In this document: piece after piece, positions 23,885 to 35,869 of the stretch
Position numbering within the stretch: position 1 is the first letter of the stretch
Layout of the letters: each line of letters starts with the position of its first letter
Assembly (NCBI GenBank): GCA_002778195.1
Contig: PCDI01000007.1
Span: 2,127,978 to 2,191,977, forward strand
Direction of reading: 5' to 3'
Length of the DNA stretch: 64,000 nt
Source: Raffaelea ambrosiae
Taxonomy: Eukaryota; Ascomycota; Sordariomycetes; Ophiostomatales; Ophiostomataceae
Position numbers and translations under genes: made by a program
Notes under the pieces: model-generated
Seen by the model: the letters and a program-made list of their open reading frames with translations, nothing else
Told to the model about the DNA's origin: nothing
The model's database searches: none

Positions 23885-25011
23885 CTCTAACAAGACAAGT
23901 AGCATTATTTCGCACAGCAATGTAATCGCCACTGTTAATGGGGCCATACTTCTTCGGTCTTCCGGGTCCAAAGCATCCAGATAGACAGTCAATTACCTTT
24001 TCCCTGTCTGCCATCACAAAATATGGAACCGATCTTCATGCATGGGTTATTTTATCACTGCTGGAGCCACCCACGATACTCATAATATTCAAAGGTGGCT
24101 CTCTAACCCGATGCATGGTTGATCGTAGTCCGTCGTTGCTCCACCAACTTTGGAAAAAGTCACCTATGTTAACCAATAACTGTCCCAGGCATGTATGGCG
24201 CTGGGTTGAACTTTTCAACTCTAATGGATATCCTCAACTTCCAGCCCGCTCACTTCGTCCCGAAAATAAAGTATCAATGTTCCAAAATTGGTGTGGCTAG
24301 CTATTCTTTTCCATCTGGCCGCCACGAAGTATTGATTCCTCGACAGGCGGGTAATGCAGCAGACGGTTCTGGTTGTCCTTCTTCAAGATTTAAGTGATAA
24401 TTCCAGAGATACTCTCCAGGTAGACCCATACCGACTGCTTTCTTACTGAGAAGTTGAATCTCAAGATCCTAAATTTGGCCAAAGAAACACACGGAAAGAG
24501 TTCGGAAGCCTGGCAGCTTTTTTCCGATACCCACATTTTCCGAGTTCTTGCATCATTCTCGCGGCCAATTTCAAATGCCTCTTTAAGTCAGGAACCGTCC
24601 GCAACTAATCAATGCTGTCATCATCGAAGACCACTTGTAATACCTTCTATCGCCCAATACTACTATAGCCCCGACATCACCAGCCATGAGGTGGATGAGG
24701 AGCTACTTCGCTAATGTTTTGAGGAAGACCAAAATAAGTTGGCATTATTTACAATAATACAAACCAGACGGATTGCTTCAATTAGAACCGATTGCCCCAA
24801 GACGGATGTCCGCGATGAACTTATCCATGTAAATGCGCCATTTATAACACCCTACGGCAAACCGTGGTTTTTAATGTATACAAAGCCGAAGTCTTTAAAT
24901 GCTTCAAGGTCGGCTTTTCCAACGACAACAATACCCCCAAAACCACGGTAATAAACGGGGGTCAGAGTTAATAAACGGTATAATTAGCGAGGGGTCACTG
25001 CTCTGGTCCAT
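23885..25011 (-). pseudogene. Decayed 2-oxoglutarate/Fe(II) oxygenase (isopenicillin N synthase-like)
   Basis: A nearly full-length relic read across at least three frames with many stops. In order: an ATG-led start (MDQSSDPSLIIPF, 25011), the DIOX_N segment DFGFVYIKNHGLP followed by a stop, RGYSSIG, VPDLK, NQNRLLHYPPVEES, then SHTNFGTLILYFRDEVSGLE. These are followed by LLVNIGDFFQSWWSNDGLRS, TMHRVREPP, CFGPGRPKKYGPINSGDY. The metal-binding HxD motif reads HTN, so the Asp ligand is lost, and that change is the G-to-A type expected from RIP. Family members have about 340-350 residues, matching the 1.13-kb span. It once encoded a soluble dioxygenase of the kind found in secondary-metabolite clusters, and it cannot make an active enzyme now. 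Confidence 0.82.
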
Positions 25012-25269
25012 ATTGACTAGACCTCAACAATCCCTCGAAATATACAGGTACAGTTGAAGTTGTTTCTCTGCGTTTTTCACATATTCATGAGTATTGCAAA
25101 ACGAGAACCCGTATTTGATATCAATGGCTTTCATTTGTACCGAAATAGAAACAACTACACTCGATGGAAATGGTGTCTGGCCGTCCCGAAACGGAGCGCG
25201 CCGGCGATTTTCGGTTTGCCGATCAACCTTACCAGTCGGCCAACTGGCTCTCCAATTAATATCATCTCA

Positions 25270-27625
25270 TTAAGGGCAAGGCACATTCTCATCGGACTGC
25301 CGTGTGCGCATAATCTGAGCGGCTTGCGTGAAGAACGAGTCAATTCGCAGAGCGACCGGCCGCAAAAGACTAATCGCAACTTTATCTGCGACGGCACTAA
25401 GGCGATGCAAAGAATCGTGGAAACTTCCCAGAAGATGGAACGTGTGTTCAACTTGAGCCGGATCTGGTGCGGATAAAAACAAATAGATAAGGAAGTTTCC
25501 ACATAAAATGAGTTGGGACCGAGCATCTAGAGGCAGACGTTAGACACCAGTAAGGTCCGGTTCAACACAACAGGCACGACTTAGTGAAAAACCAGGGAAA
25601 CAATCATACGTAGTCCCCAAAATGCATGCAGACACTCGGTGGAAATGTTCCGCATGAAGTCGATGAACGGAGAGAAAGCATCTACTGCCGAGGGGAAAAA
25701 CCGCCTGAGGCTAGAATTTGGATCGTGTCTTGCATCCTTTGTCACCGGGCTCATGAGAGCACGGAAGGTCAAAGCTAGGGCTGCATAAAAGGACAGGTGA
25801 ATTGGGGCTGGTGGCCGTTAATCTTTAGTCTCGGGGTTTGAACATTGCAAGACAGTCCGTGGCATACTGTGTCCAAGGCTTACCGTTGTTCGCGCTACGT
25901 ATACCCGCCGAAAGCCGACTCTCGATGACAAGGCATCTTGGCAGCAGTGAAGCCCAGTCTTGTAACCCCCCCCGGAGCCGTAGAAGCCCAGATTCTCTCA
26001 ATTGAGTGTCTGCCATGGTCTCCGTATATCTGACATCCAGGCTAAAAAAACAAAAACAAAAAAAACAAGTCAGTTAAATATTTTAGCAGAAGAGCATGCG
26101 AGACATACAAAGAAGATAAGACGAGTTCATGGACCATGTGACTGATAGAAATGAATTCAAAGAGCCTAGCGCACACCGAAATATTTAGATGGGCATCTTC
26201 CTTATCGACCGTGTGTTGTAAAGGGGAGGGGACATCCTCGCCGAACACGACGTCATCCATCGTTAAAGCTGACGTTGTGAACGATTCGTGGTAGATGTGA
26301 GGCGGGTTGCCATGACATATCGAAGACCATGTGTCGGCGGCGACTGTGGCCCACCAGAGTTTCTTGCGAAGATGTTTTTCCCAGGCAGGGATGTTCCATT
26401 TGATGGGGTCTCGGTGCAAGCCAATTATTTGAGCACAAGCAACTGCTTGCGAGCACAAGGTCCATACCCTCGGGGTTTCTATTGTCGCGTTGTCTGCCGA
26501 GTTTTGGTGGATGAGCAACAAGCAGGCCTGCAAGGTCCAGAGGTTCGGACCGTGCATTTCTCTCTGCAACGAAGCTAACGAATCTTCGAAAAGCTCGTGT
26601 TGGTTAAATTCGAGACTCCGTGCCGAGTACTCGGGATCCCTTCGCCAGAAATTAGAAGCTAGTCCATAAACGGCCCCCCGGATCGATGCGGGGGTGGATT
26701 GCTTGTTTGTGAAGTAGGCCTCCAGGAATCTCGTCTTCGATAGCAATGGGTACACAGGGTGCACATGCTTGAAGTAGACACGGACGAGATCATTTGCGCA
26801 GTCCCCCACTGCGGCTTCTATGCGGTCAGAGGCGGCCTGTTTGGCAATATTGTCCGTGGGGGCAAACTCGTCGTGTAAGAGAGAGAAATGGACTGGAGGC
26901 TCGTGGGTGTCTGCACAACCTGGGTAGATTTGGATGATGTCTGCGTTGACCCGATTGACCTCGTCGATGACGGCGGTTTTGAAAGAGGCTAGAAGTCCAG
27001 TGTCCTGCTCGGCTGACAGACCCATGGAGTGTGCTGTTTGGCCAACGTTATCTTCTAGAGTGTATATGGCAGTTTCATTGCTCCTCTTCCAAGGCACAGA
27101 ACCAGCGTCAGATCGAGTGCCGCCGGTGCTGGTCACAGGCACCCTCGATTCTACTGTCTGTTCGAGGATGTCTGGGCTAATGGCAATTGGAACCGCTTCG
27201 ATGGGCTCTTCGTGGACGCCTGGCCAAGGGGGGGAAAGCTCGGCTGATGATTCTGAAGCCGGACTCAAAGTTGTACGTGGAGGTCTCGTACCGGCTGTGA
27301 TACTGGTGTCGACATTTTCCAAAGAGGAGTATGCCGAGGGCTGCGCCGATGTGATACTGGACGCCGTTGCTTGGCACTCCAGGCCTTTGCTTTGGCAGTA
27401 TCGGCCTAAACAGAATGCACCGTTAGGATCCAATGGGAGGTGCATTGACCGACAACATACACATTACTCACAAGGCGGCTGCGAATCAATCACGCATGCC
27501 GTTTTGCGTCTGCGACAGGCATCGCACGGGCGACTCTTACGACTTCTCCATTGACGCGACTGCCCAAAGTCTGATCGTATCCGATACCGCCGACGACCTG
27601 ACGCAGAGGGGCCATTCGAGTCCAT
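25270..27625 (-). CDS. Zn2Cys6 transcription factor with fungal_trans domain
   Basis: Five exons, 27472-27625, 26109-27405, 25884-26029, 25610-25807 and 25270-25526, give 683 codons. The zinc cluster is split by intron 1: C34, C37, C44, C52, C55, C62 (spacing 2-6-7-2-6), with the basic stretch RRRKTA inside. The start is the ATG at 27625; the frame upstream reaches only a GTG. The fungal_trans homology region spans roughly residues 190-450 (VYFKHVHPVYPLLSKTRFLE, CSQAVACAQIIGLHRDPIKW, EKHLRKKLWWATVAADTWSS). The C-terminal exons continue the domain (LHAR across an intron, then SQLILCGNFLIYLFLSAPDP). Exon 3 has two possible acceptors, 26029 (used) or 26041, both in frame. Unlike its pseudogene neighbours it has no stop or frameshift. 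It may have controlled the decayed genes beside it; the target is unknown. Confidence 0.88.
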
Positions 27626-28378
27626 GGGATTTAGTGCTAGCCCGATCAAAGTTGGCCGATGGGAAAAGCTGCAGCGGCGAAGAAACTCGGAGCCCGCTGT
27701 AATTTTAGGGTGTGTTGTACGGGCGGTCACAGCTGCCGACGGTAATTACTACGGCACATATCTGCTCTGTGTCAAACAGGAGAAGCGGGCAGAGCAGATA
27801 GGACCCGGGTAAAATACAAAATTTTCGAACGGCATCTTACCACTGACTACCGTATTCTAAGGACAATAAGATACTTAAGATAAGAGGAGGGGGAGGGTTT
27901 GCAGCCACTTTCTCGCTCCTTCTCATTGACGGGTGTATGCGTTATTTTTCCACATTAGTCCCTGTCGAACTGGCCACCCCGCTATCTATCTGATAGGGTT
28001 TGTTCTGGGACATTCCGGCCAGGTATCTACGATGACGTCTGAAGCAAATGTTTGCGAGTCACTTTTATGTCCATCTACGATCTATGATGATGCATGGCGG
28101 CTATCGTTGTGCCCGTGCCTCCAGCTGCAATTACAAACCGGAGTACTGTTTGGAATCTCCGTTTTTCAGAATCAATGGCTGCGTGGCAATGCCTGTGCAG
28201 CTTGGCTGAGATTGCAAATACGACATTCATGAAAGAGACCGAGCTTAATGCGATTGGGACACAACAGACGTAGACCAAGATGCCCCCCTCCCCCCTCCCC
28301 TCTTTCTTTGACATATTTACTGAGTATATCTATTTGCTACATTAATTCCTCGCGCGTGACTATTTGGGACCTCTTGGC
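27626..28378. other. Intergenic: promoter of the Zn2Cys6 gene and 3' flank of the PL4 gene
   Basis: 753 bp. A C-rich tract occurs at about 28280-28300. No gene was recognised. Confidence 0.45.
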
Positions 28379-30511
28379 CTACTGCACTTCTAGCCGCAGG
28401 GCATCGTACTGTACGTACACGCTCTGGGGCATCACCGCGCTCTCGTAGTCCGTGGCATTGTACGGGAGGCTCAGCACCATCTCATTGGTACCAATCTGTA
28501 GATAGTCCGCGGGGAAGACAAACTTGTGGGCCAACTGATAGCAGGAGACGCCGCTGCGGACACCACACGAGGAGGAGTGGTAGTACCTGGGGCCGGGACG
28601 TTAGCTTATCTCAGATAGTCGACTCACACGAGGCAAGATAGGGGTAGGGACTCACGGAATTACCCAGGGCTCTAGATCAAGCCCGTTGACCGCCACTCCA
28701 AGCTGCATGTTGGCCCACGGCTGCGATGCATTAAACGCGTCCGTGTTACCCGCAGCCGTCTTGGCTCCAGCCAACTGGACTGTGAATGTCGCCGTCGCAC
28801 GGTGACCAATTAGATAGTGTGCTTCTAGGTCAAACTCGAGTGTCCAGTTGTTGATCTGCCCGTTCACACCAGCCACCGCATCTGGCCTTCTGCTGTTGGC
28901 ATACCCGCCAAATACGGACCAGTGAATGTAGTTCCAGTCGACGGACGCCTTGCTGTGGCCGACGCGGAAGCGCACGCCCCCCGGGAAGTCATCCAGAAAG
29001 TCATAGGCGCCAAAGTAGATACGGTACTCGGGGGGGTGCAACTGGTGATCCGGGTCCCGTGTGTTGCCGTGGCGCCACTCACCACTGGAGTGGTCGGGTG
29101 TACCTAGGCGCCAGACTTCGACGCCGGCGGACTCTGCCTTCCAGACCACCACACCACTATTTGTCGTCTGCCCTTCTCTCACAACAATGCTGTCCTGCGT
29201 ATAGTCCCCAAAGATTCCATCGGCATAAATGGTCAGTCGGTAGGTGGCAGCCTTGACACGGTCAATGGTCACCCGGCCATCCACACCAACATCTGCCCAG
29301 TACTGGTACGCACTGGGGTCCTGAACATTGTCCTGAACATCAACCCCGTCCTGTGCAAGAATTGCTATAGCGCGAAGCGCACCAACCGGCAAATGGATGC
29401 ACGCAGTCCAACGGCCCCGGCCGGAGGAGGGAACATAGTTGGGCACATGTGGTGAAATGGTGTCATAAAAATCAATGTTCCAATCTGGAGAAGCCAGCTG
29501 CACTGCCTCATTGCGTAGAAACCGCCAACCATCCGACCCACGCCCTTCGGGCACGCTGTTAAAGTGGTAGTACTGCGGGCCAAAGGTTCGGTCGAAGCCG
29601 TCGGTAATATTGGGCGTTCCAGCGCCGTGGTGATTGGATACATAGTAGTTGTACACGATACCATCAACAACTAGGTCCGAGTGCAGAGGCCCGCCAAAGT
29701 AGGTGTCCTTGGTATTCATAACCAGCCAGGCGCCGAAAAGCGTCCTCTCCTTGGTGCTGTTCCCAGTGGCAGTGGCCCCAAACAAGCCATGCACCTGTTG
29801 ATCTCGCCACTGCGCCGCAAATGTGTACTTGGTGTAGTAGTCACTGAATTGCTCCACGTACGGGTCATTTGTCCGTCCCCTCAAATCCCACGTAGCATCT
29901 TGCACCGTCACCGCGTCCGTGGTATCGCCCGAGGCCGGGTTGGGTACGGGCAGCGGCGCCCACAGCGAGTCGTCCGTCACAAGGTGCGTCCATAGGTGGC
30001 CGGACTGTGGCCGAAATAGTGTGCGAAACTCCTGCAGATTACGTAGGAACGGGGTTGTCGCGTTGTTGTAGGCCAGCCGCGCAAACGTGTGCAACCCTGT
30101 CTCTCCATCGCGTAGGAACCAGTACATCTCCAGCAGCTGGCCAGTTTCCGGGTAGATCTCGCTCATAACAATGCCGCCGTATGAGCCGTCGTTGCTCTCA
30201 ATCAGACGGTATGTCGGTGCAATAGATCCTGGGGTGTAGGAACCAGACGGGACGCAGTAACAGTCCAGGTATGGACCTATGCCATAACGGCCGTTACCGG
30301 TCGATCCACCTGGCGTGTTGGGGATGAACTCTTCGACCCCGAGCAAGTCCTGGCCATCTAACGTAAGCATGTCGACTGCCCCCGTGGTCTTATTAACGGA
30401 CATGAAAAGCCGGTCGTTCTGCAAACTCAGGAATGTTGCTGTCTCGCTGGCCAGCAGACATGCGGCCGTCGCTGACGCACCCCCTAAAACAATCACCACT
30501 GAGAGCAGCAT
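28379..30511 (-). CDS. Secreted rhamnogalacturonan lyase (polysaccharide lyase family 4)
   Basis: Two exons, 28656-30511 and 28379-28586, give 687 codons. The ATG at 30509-30511 starts a clear signal peptide (MLLSVVIVLGGASATA); the upstream extension begins only with GTG. Domains in order: the catalytic N-terminal PL4 domain (about 20-350; RYGIGPYLDCYC, WFLRDGETGLHTFARL, VYNYYVSNHHGAGTPNITDG), a fibronectin-III-like domain (about 355-450; YRLTIYADGIFGDYTQDSIV), and a C-terminal carbohydrate-binding-like jelly roll (RIYFGAYDFLDDFP to VYVQYDALRLEVQ). The enzyme cleaves the rhamnogalacturonan I backbone of pectin by beta-elimination, outside the cell. The small second exon (ending SVYVQYDALRLEVQ) is required for a complete jelly roll. 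Its presence suggests contact with plant material. No damage was seen. Confidence 0.93.
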
Positions 30512-32219
30512 GTTTCTTGATTTAGTTGTCAATAAGATTTTTTTTTCAATTACCACAGTAGCATGAAACAGAACGTGGCCTCATATACCTTGTTCGGGGC
30601 ATTTAGAGGCGGCCGATTGTGCCCCCTTTCGGGATATGATTAGCCGAGCTTGCACGCACAGGGACCAACTCTCGATACTCTTCCACGCTCGAGTAGTGAG
30701 GAGAACGAGGGGAAAGTATTGGTACCCCGGAGTTGTAATCCGCGTCAAGAAATTTTCCACCAAACGGAGAGGCATTGCTTGCTTGGGTACCATTGTACGC
30801 CGGTTTTTGTGCTCGCAAGAGAATCGGAGGACTGGAAAAGAGTAGAATAAATGTTTCTCAATATGAATGCGGTGCGTGTTCTATCAAACACACAGGACAT
30901 AAACACCATCGCCTGAAAAGAATACTCTTCCATTGTCTTGGTATCGCCCGGCATGGCCTGGTAATACACCGCGAATGTCAGTACAGTGTGGAGGCCATCC
31001 TACCAAATTCCATGACCCTAGCCACAGCGTGGATAGTTTCAAACGTTGCGGCCAACGCAAGCCAGGGCTTTGATGTACACATTCCTATCACCATGTATAC
31101 TTTTGTCGACGGCATTGGCAGTCACGAGACCAACGAAAGAGACAAGGACTTCAACCACGAGCACCGACAGCGTGGTACCACGTAGCAGGCCCGGAGTAAA
31201 AGAAGCAGTAACGCCACAGTTGAATGAATGAATTAATTAATTTTACGTCACAGGCACCGCGTAGCGGTGCCCTTTCGTATCGCGCAACGGGGCGCATGTG
31301 ACGGTGAATGGCGAGAGCTATCTACCTAGATCGACGCATCGTTTACAGTAAATAACCCCCTCAAACACAGACCTGATCTACCGCTCTCTCTTGAGCATCG
31401 CGTGTAAATATCAGTAACGTTTTCACAGTTCGTCGCAAGCCAAAACAAGACAAGAGCAAAGGATATGTTATGTACCCATATTTAAGAAGGCCCGTCTATA
31501 TGTGCAGACTTCCGAGACATGAAAGCAAGACGAGCGGCCAAGTGCATTTTGTTTCTTCACTCTTCCTGCATCTGACCGTAAATAAGCCTACGACAGACAT
31601 GTAACATACCTCATTCCGTTGTTTCCGCTCCCGCTCTTTCACTCGCGTTTTCCAGCTGTAGGCATACCGAAAAAAAATCCAGAGACATTTATATTTCCCA
31701 CAGCGTTATCACAATCGAATCGTGCGCGTGGTCTCGTATCATTTGTAGCGTCTGCTACTACGTGAAACATATTCTTGTGCCGCAGGCGAGAGCATAGGTT
31801 GCATGATCCTGCTTTTCTTCTCTGTCTCGGTTTCATTTATTAACTGTATGAATATGTGAGCATGTGCTCGAGAAATTCTCGTTCCCAATTTTGGTTAGGA
31901 GTGCAACTAGCGTTATCTCTCTCCGTTGTTGCTAAACATCACACGAGAATACCACCATTGGATGCAAGCATTCTACACTTGTACCGAAATCGGCCACAAA
32001 AAATACACCCCACTGAACGATCGGCCAACTTTGTTAGGACCAGGAATTGCGCCAGTCGATCGGCATACTTGTCTCTTACGCCAACAAAGACATAACTAGC
32101 CACCCAAAAACAGCTTCCATGTGAACCTAAAACAACAACTCTTTTAAAGTTCTATGCCTTCACGCCCTCTGGCTCCAACACCTGTCAACTCGCGATCGAA
32201 CGATTAGATCCCAGCCACC
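30512..32219. other. Long shared upstream region of PL4 (-) and hydantoinase-DUF917 (+)
   Basis: 1.7 kb between divergent genes. Short frames only, none with a domain. It contains a perfect 8+3+8 dyad at 31253-31271 and two CGATCGGC octamers at 32018-32025 and 32057-32064, about 200 and 160 bp before the ATG at 32220. Confidence 0.5.
31253..31271. promoter_or_regulatory. Perfect inverted repeat GGCACCGC-N3-GCGGTGCC
   Basis: Eight-bp arms are fully complementary with a 3-nt spacer. It holds an everted CCG/CGG pair. The position is between divergent genes, 742 bp from the PL4 start and 949 bp from the hydantoinase start. It could be a protein-binding dyad or a small hairpin; function not shown. 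Confidence 0.4.
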
Positions 32220-35200
32220 ATGGCAACTATTGCGGCAACGAGCCGGCTTCGTATCGGCGTTGATGTTGGGGGCACAAACACAGATGGCGTTCTTCTTGAC
32301 CCTGCTCGGGCATCCGAGGAGGATAAGGGTATCATCGCATGGCATAAGTCTCCCACAACAACGAACCCAAGCGCCGGTATTAGCGATGCTATCACCGCAA
32401 TGTTCAAAACAGCAAATGTAGAACCCAAGTCTGTCAGCAGTGTGGTTATCGGGACAACACATTTTGTCAACGCTGTCGTTGAGCGGGACAGAAATCGCCT
32501 CTCCCCAGTTGCTGTGCTCCGACTTTGCGGCCCCTACTCAAAGCACTCACCTCCATGCATTGACTGGCCAGAGGATATTTGTGGATTGATTCTGAAGCAC
32601 TTTGCTCTTCTCCCAGGCGGTCTCGAGGTTGACGGAAGTTTGATTGGCGAAATCGACGAAAGTTTGATCAGGGATGAGTGCGCAAGGATCCGTGATAAAG
32701 GCATACGAAGTGTTGTCATTAGTGGAATCTTCAGCCCCATCGACACAGTGGAGAGACAGGAAGAGCGCGCAGCTGTAATTGTCAAATCCCAGCTTCCGGG
32801 ATGCGACATTGTTCTATCAAAAGAAGTGGCCAATTTGGGCTTTGTGGAACGCGAGAACGCAGCTATTCTCAATGCCTCCATTCTCGATTTTGCACGCAAG
32901 ACCATCCGATCTTTCCAGGAGCCAGTACGGAATCTTGGCTTGAAATGTCCTGTATTCATCACGCAAAATGACGGCACCATCTTGTCAGGAGAGATGGCGT
33001 CCAAGTTGCCCATTCGCACATTCTCCAGTGGACCAACAAACAGCATGAGAGGTGCGGCCTTCCTCGTGGGAAAGGAACTGGACGAAGACATAATGGTTGT
33101 CGATATTGGCGGAACAACAACCGATGTTGGTCTTCTTTTGAAGAGTGGGTTTCCAAGGCAGCAGGCAGCATACAGTGAACTGGCTGGCGTACGGATGAAC
33201 TTCCCCTGCCCCGACATCAAAAGCATTGGCCTTGGAGGCGGCTCTATAGTGCGAAAGGATGGAGCCCGCATCACTGTTGGTCCTGACAGTGTCGGATACA
33301 AGCTGACTACTGATGCCATTGTATTTGGCGGTGGTGTGCTGACATCTACGGATTGTGCTGTCCTCGAAGCTCCTGCCAAAGTGAAAATTGGAAACCCGCG
33401 GCTTGTCGAGGGCCACTTGTCTGCGTCAGATCTAAGAGTTTGCCAGAAAATTATCAAGCAAAAGATCGAAAAGGTTATCGACACGATGAAAACCTCGCCT
33501 GCCGATATACCAGTACTCTTAGTCGGAGGTGGAGCTGTCATCGCACCCGATGAACTGAAGGGAGCAAGCACAGTGATGAAACCCCGCTGGTCATCGGTGG
33601 CGAATGCTATTGGCGCCGCAATTGCACGAGTGAGTGCAGTCGTGGATACGGTTAAGTCGACCGAAGGCACAACAGCATCTCTTTTGCTCGAGAAAATATC
33701 TCAAGATGCCATTGCGAGGGCAGTCACTGAAGGAGCTGTACCGTCAAGCGTGAAAATAGTGGAGATGGAAACGTTGCCCTTGCAAGTCAGTGTCCTTGTT
33801 GTCTGCTTATCATGCGTTGCGGAATGATTTACTGACCAAAGTAGTACATTGCAAATAAGTCACGGTTCATTGTTAGAGCTGCTGGCGATTTTGACTACTC
33901 TCGAAAAGACACAACTTCTGCCACCACAGAAGTAGAGGACACCACAACTGACATGGACCAATACCAAAAAAATCCAATGCAACAGATGCAGGGGCAAGAA
34001 ACCAACATCATCGGCAACGAAAACGTTAACGTGGAGTCATATGTACCGACAGTGAGAAAACGAATATGGTACGTCAACGAATTGGACCTGAAGTGGATTG
34101 CTTCGGGCTGCTACGTTCTTGGAACTGGCGGCGGAGGATCTCCATACTCACACATGATCCATTTACGGCAAATGCTTCGCCGAGGTGCCATTGTACGTGT
34201 GGTCAACGCAGAAGATCTTCCTGATGATGCACAAGTGGGCACGGGTGGCGGTATGGGATCGCCAACGGTTGGTATTGAGAAGCTTCCTGGTGACGAAATG
34301 CAAGAGGCACAACACGAGTTGTTCAAAATCTGCGACAAGCCTGCAACACACATGATTGCCTTGGAGATTGGCGGCGGGAATGGGCTACAGGGTATGATCC
34401 TCGGCTCCAGCACAATCATGGACTTGCCAGTCGTGGATGGTGATTGGATGGGCCGGGCATATCCAACAAAGTGGCAGACGACGCCCATTGTGTTCAATGA
34501 GCGGTCTCCAATTTGGTCGCCAATTGCTATGTGTGACGGAAACGGCAACGTTGTCATCATGCCGAAAGCGACGTCAGACCTCCAGGTCGAGAAGACTCTT
34601 CGGGCTGCTCTGAGCCAAATGGGTTCTCAAGTTGGCTGCGCCGAAGCGCCAGTGACTGGATCAGAGACAAAGCGCTGGGTTGTCAAGCACACTGTCTCAC
34701 AGGCCTGGCGCATTGGCCGAGCCATACACCGGGCACGATCTGAGAACAGGATAGAGAGTGTGGCTGAGACAATCATAAGTGAATGCGGCGGTGCTTCAGG
34801 CGCGAAAGTTATCTGGAAGGGAAAAATTGTCGGAGTGCAGCGAACATTGCGGATGGGGCATGTCTACGGAGAGTGCATTATTGAAGGGTCTGATGTCGTT
34901 GGCGCCTCTGAATCAAATTCTCTTGAAACAGTCTCCAGTGAGCTGTCCCAGTTTGTTGGGCATGTCAAGATACCATTCAAGAACGAAAATATTGGAGTCA
35001 TCCGCAGTTCCAGTGATGGGGACAAGGGGCAGGAGAAGGAGCGGCAGGAAGACGTTCTGGCTATCGTGCCGGACCTGATATCTGTCATCGATGCGCAGAA
35101 TGGAGAGGCAATAGGCACACAAGAGTACCGCTATGGTTTGCTTGTCATTGTTCTGGGGATTTCGGCCAGTGAAAGGTGGACGAAAACGGACAGGGGGGTG

Positions 35201-35308
35201 GCAATCGGGGGACCCGAAGCATTTGGATTCCACCACCTGAAATACCGCCCCCTCGGCAAATATATGGAGCCAAAGAGTGTCATTGATGAGTATGACTTGT
35301 CTGATTAA
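32220..35308 (+). CDS. Hydantoinase A/oxoprolinase-type protein fused to a DUF917 domain
   Basis: Two exons, 32220-33785 and 33845-35308, give 1009 codons. Residues about 10-190 are the HyuA N-terminal domain (RIGVDVGGTNTDGVLLD, VVIGTTHFVNAVVERD). Residues about 200-520 are the ASKHA-fold HyuA core (GPTNSMRGAAFLVG, MVVDIGGTTTDVGLLL, IGLGGGSIVRKDG). After a Gln/Thr-rich linker (about 540-595) comes a complete DUF917 domain (ELDLKWIASGCYVLGTGGGG, MIALEIGGGNGLQGM, DLPVVDGDWMGRAYP). HyuA proteins use ATP to open cyclic amides such as hydantoins. DUF917 has been linked to S-methyl-thiohydantoin desulfurase (family knowledge from memory, worth checking). No HyuB is fused here. The protein is probably cytosolic, as no signal or membrane segment is seen. 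It starts the catabolic block and its promoter carries repeated CGATCGGC. Confidence 0.92.
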
Positions 35309-35668
35309 AAGTATATTTGTCTGGCTGTTTGTCATATAGTAAATCGACGTAAGTCTGTGGATTGGATTTAACGAAAATCCAGAGCATATGTCCTGAACGA
35401 TTATGAGGATCAATAGACAGACGACATACAATACAATACAGAGGGTAAAAATTCACGAGACAGATCACACTATGAACAAGCAAAGTCTGACGAATATTTG
35501 GTTAGGACCGCCTGATTATTTAAGCTTGAGTTGGTTTAAAAAACGGGGATTATCGCGGGTGTCATGGTTGTGTTCGGGTTTTCGGCAGTGACAACTCTTG
35601 TCTGGCATTGGGTGGCAGACATTAACCCGGTCGCCTGGGTAGCTATTCAGTGGCCGTCTGCTAATTGG

Positions 35669-35700
35669 TTTTATTTTATTTTATTTTATTTTATTTTATT
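35669..35700 (+). repeat. Pentanucleotide microsatellite (TTTTA)n
   Basis: About six uninterrupted units of TTTTA between two genes. Simple sequence; no function inferred. Confidence 0.92.
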
Positions 35701-35844
35701 GTATATTGTGTAATTTTAGCCTTCCGATGGGGCTCGCTAGAGAAGGAGAATTACTCATATGACAATCCTATCTTTAGGTAGCACGGCAAAACAGAATTTA
35801 TTGTTGTTTCTACAAATTTACGTCTTCTCAACCTTTTTTCTTGA

Positions 35845-35869
35845 CCCCCCCCCCCCCCCCCCCCCCCCC
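35845..35869 (+). repeat. Homopolymer run of 25 C
   Basis: Uninterrupted C run in non-coding DNA; the length is error-prone in sequencing. Confidence 0.92.

Noticed and set aside
32534..33670. 378-codon antisense frame inside the hydantoinase gene
   Set aside because: Antisense shadow of a strongly supported coding exon; no domain.
35669..35869. Microsatellite and poly-C tract considered as a possible CRISPR-like or regulatory repeat
   Set aside because: Simple sequence only; no spacer-repeat structure. A CRISPR array is not expected in a fungal genome.
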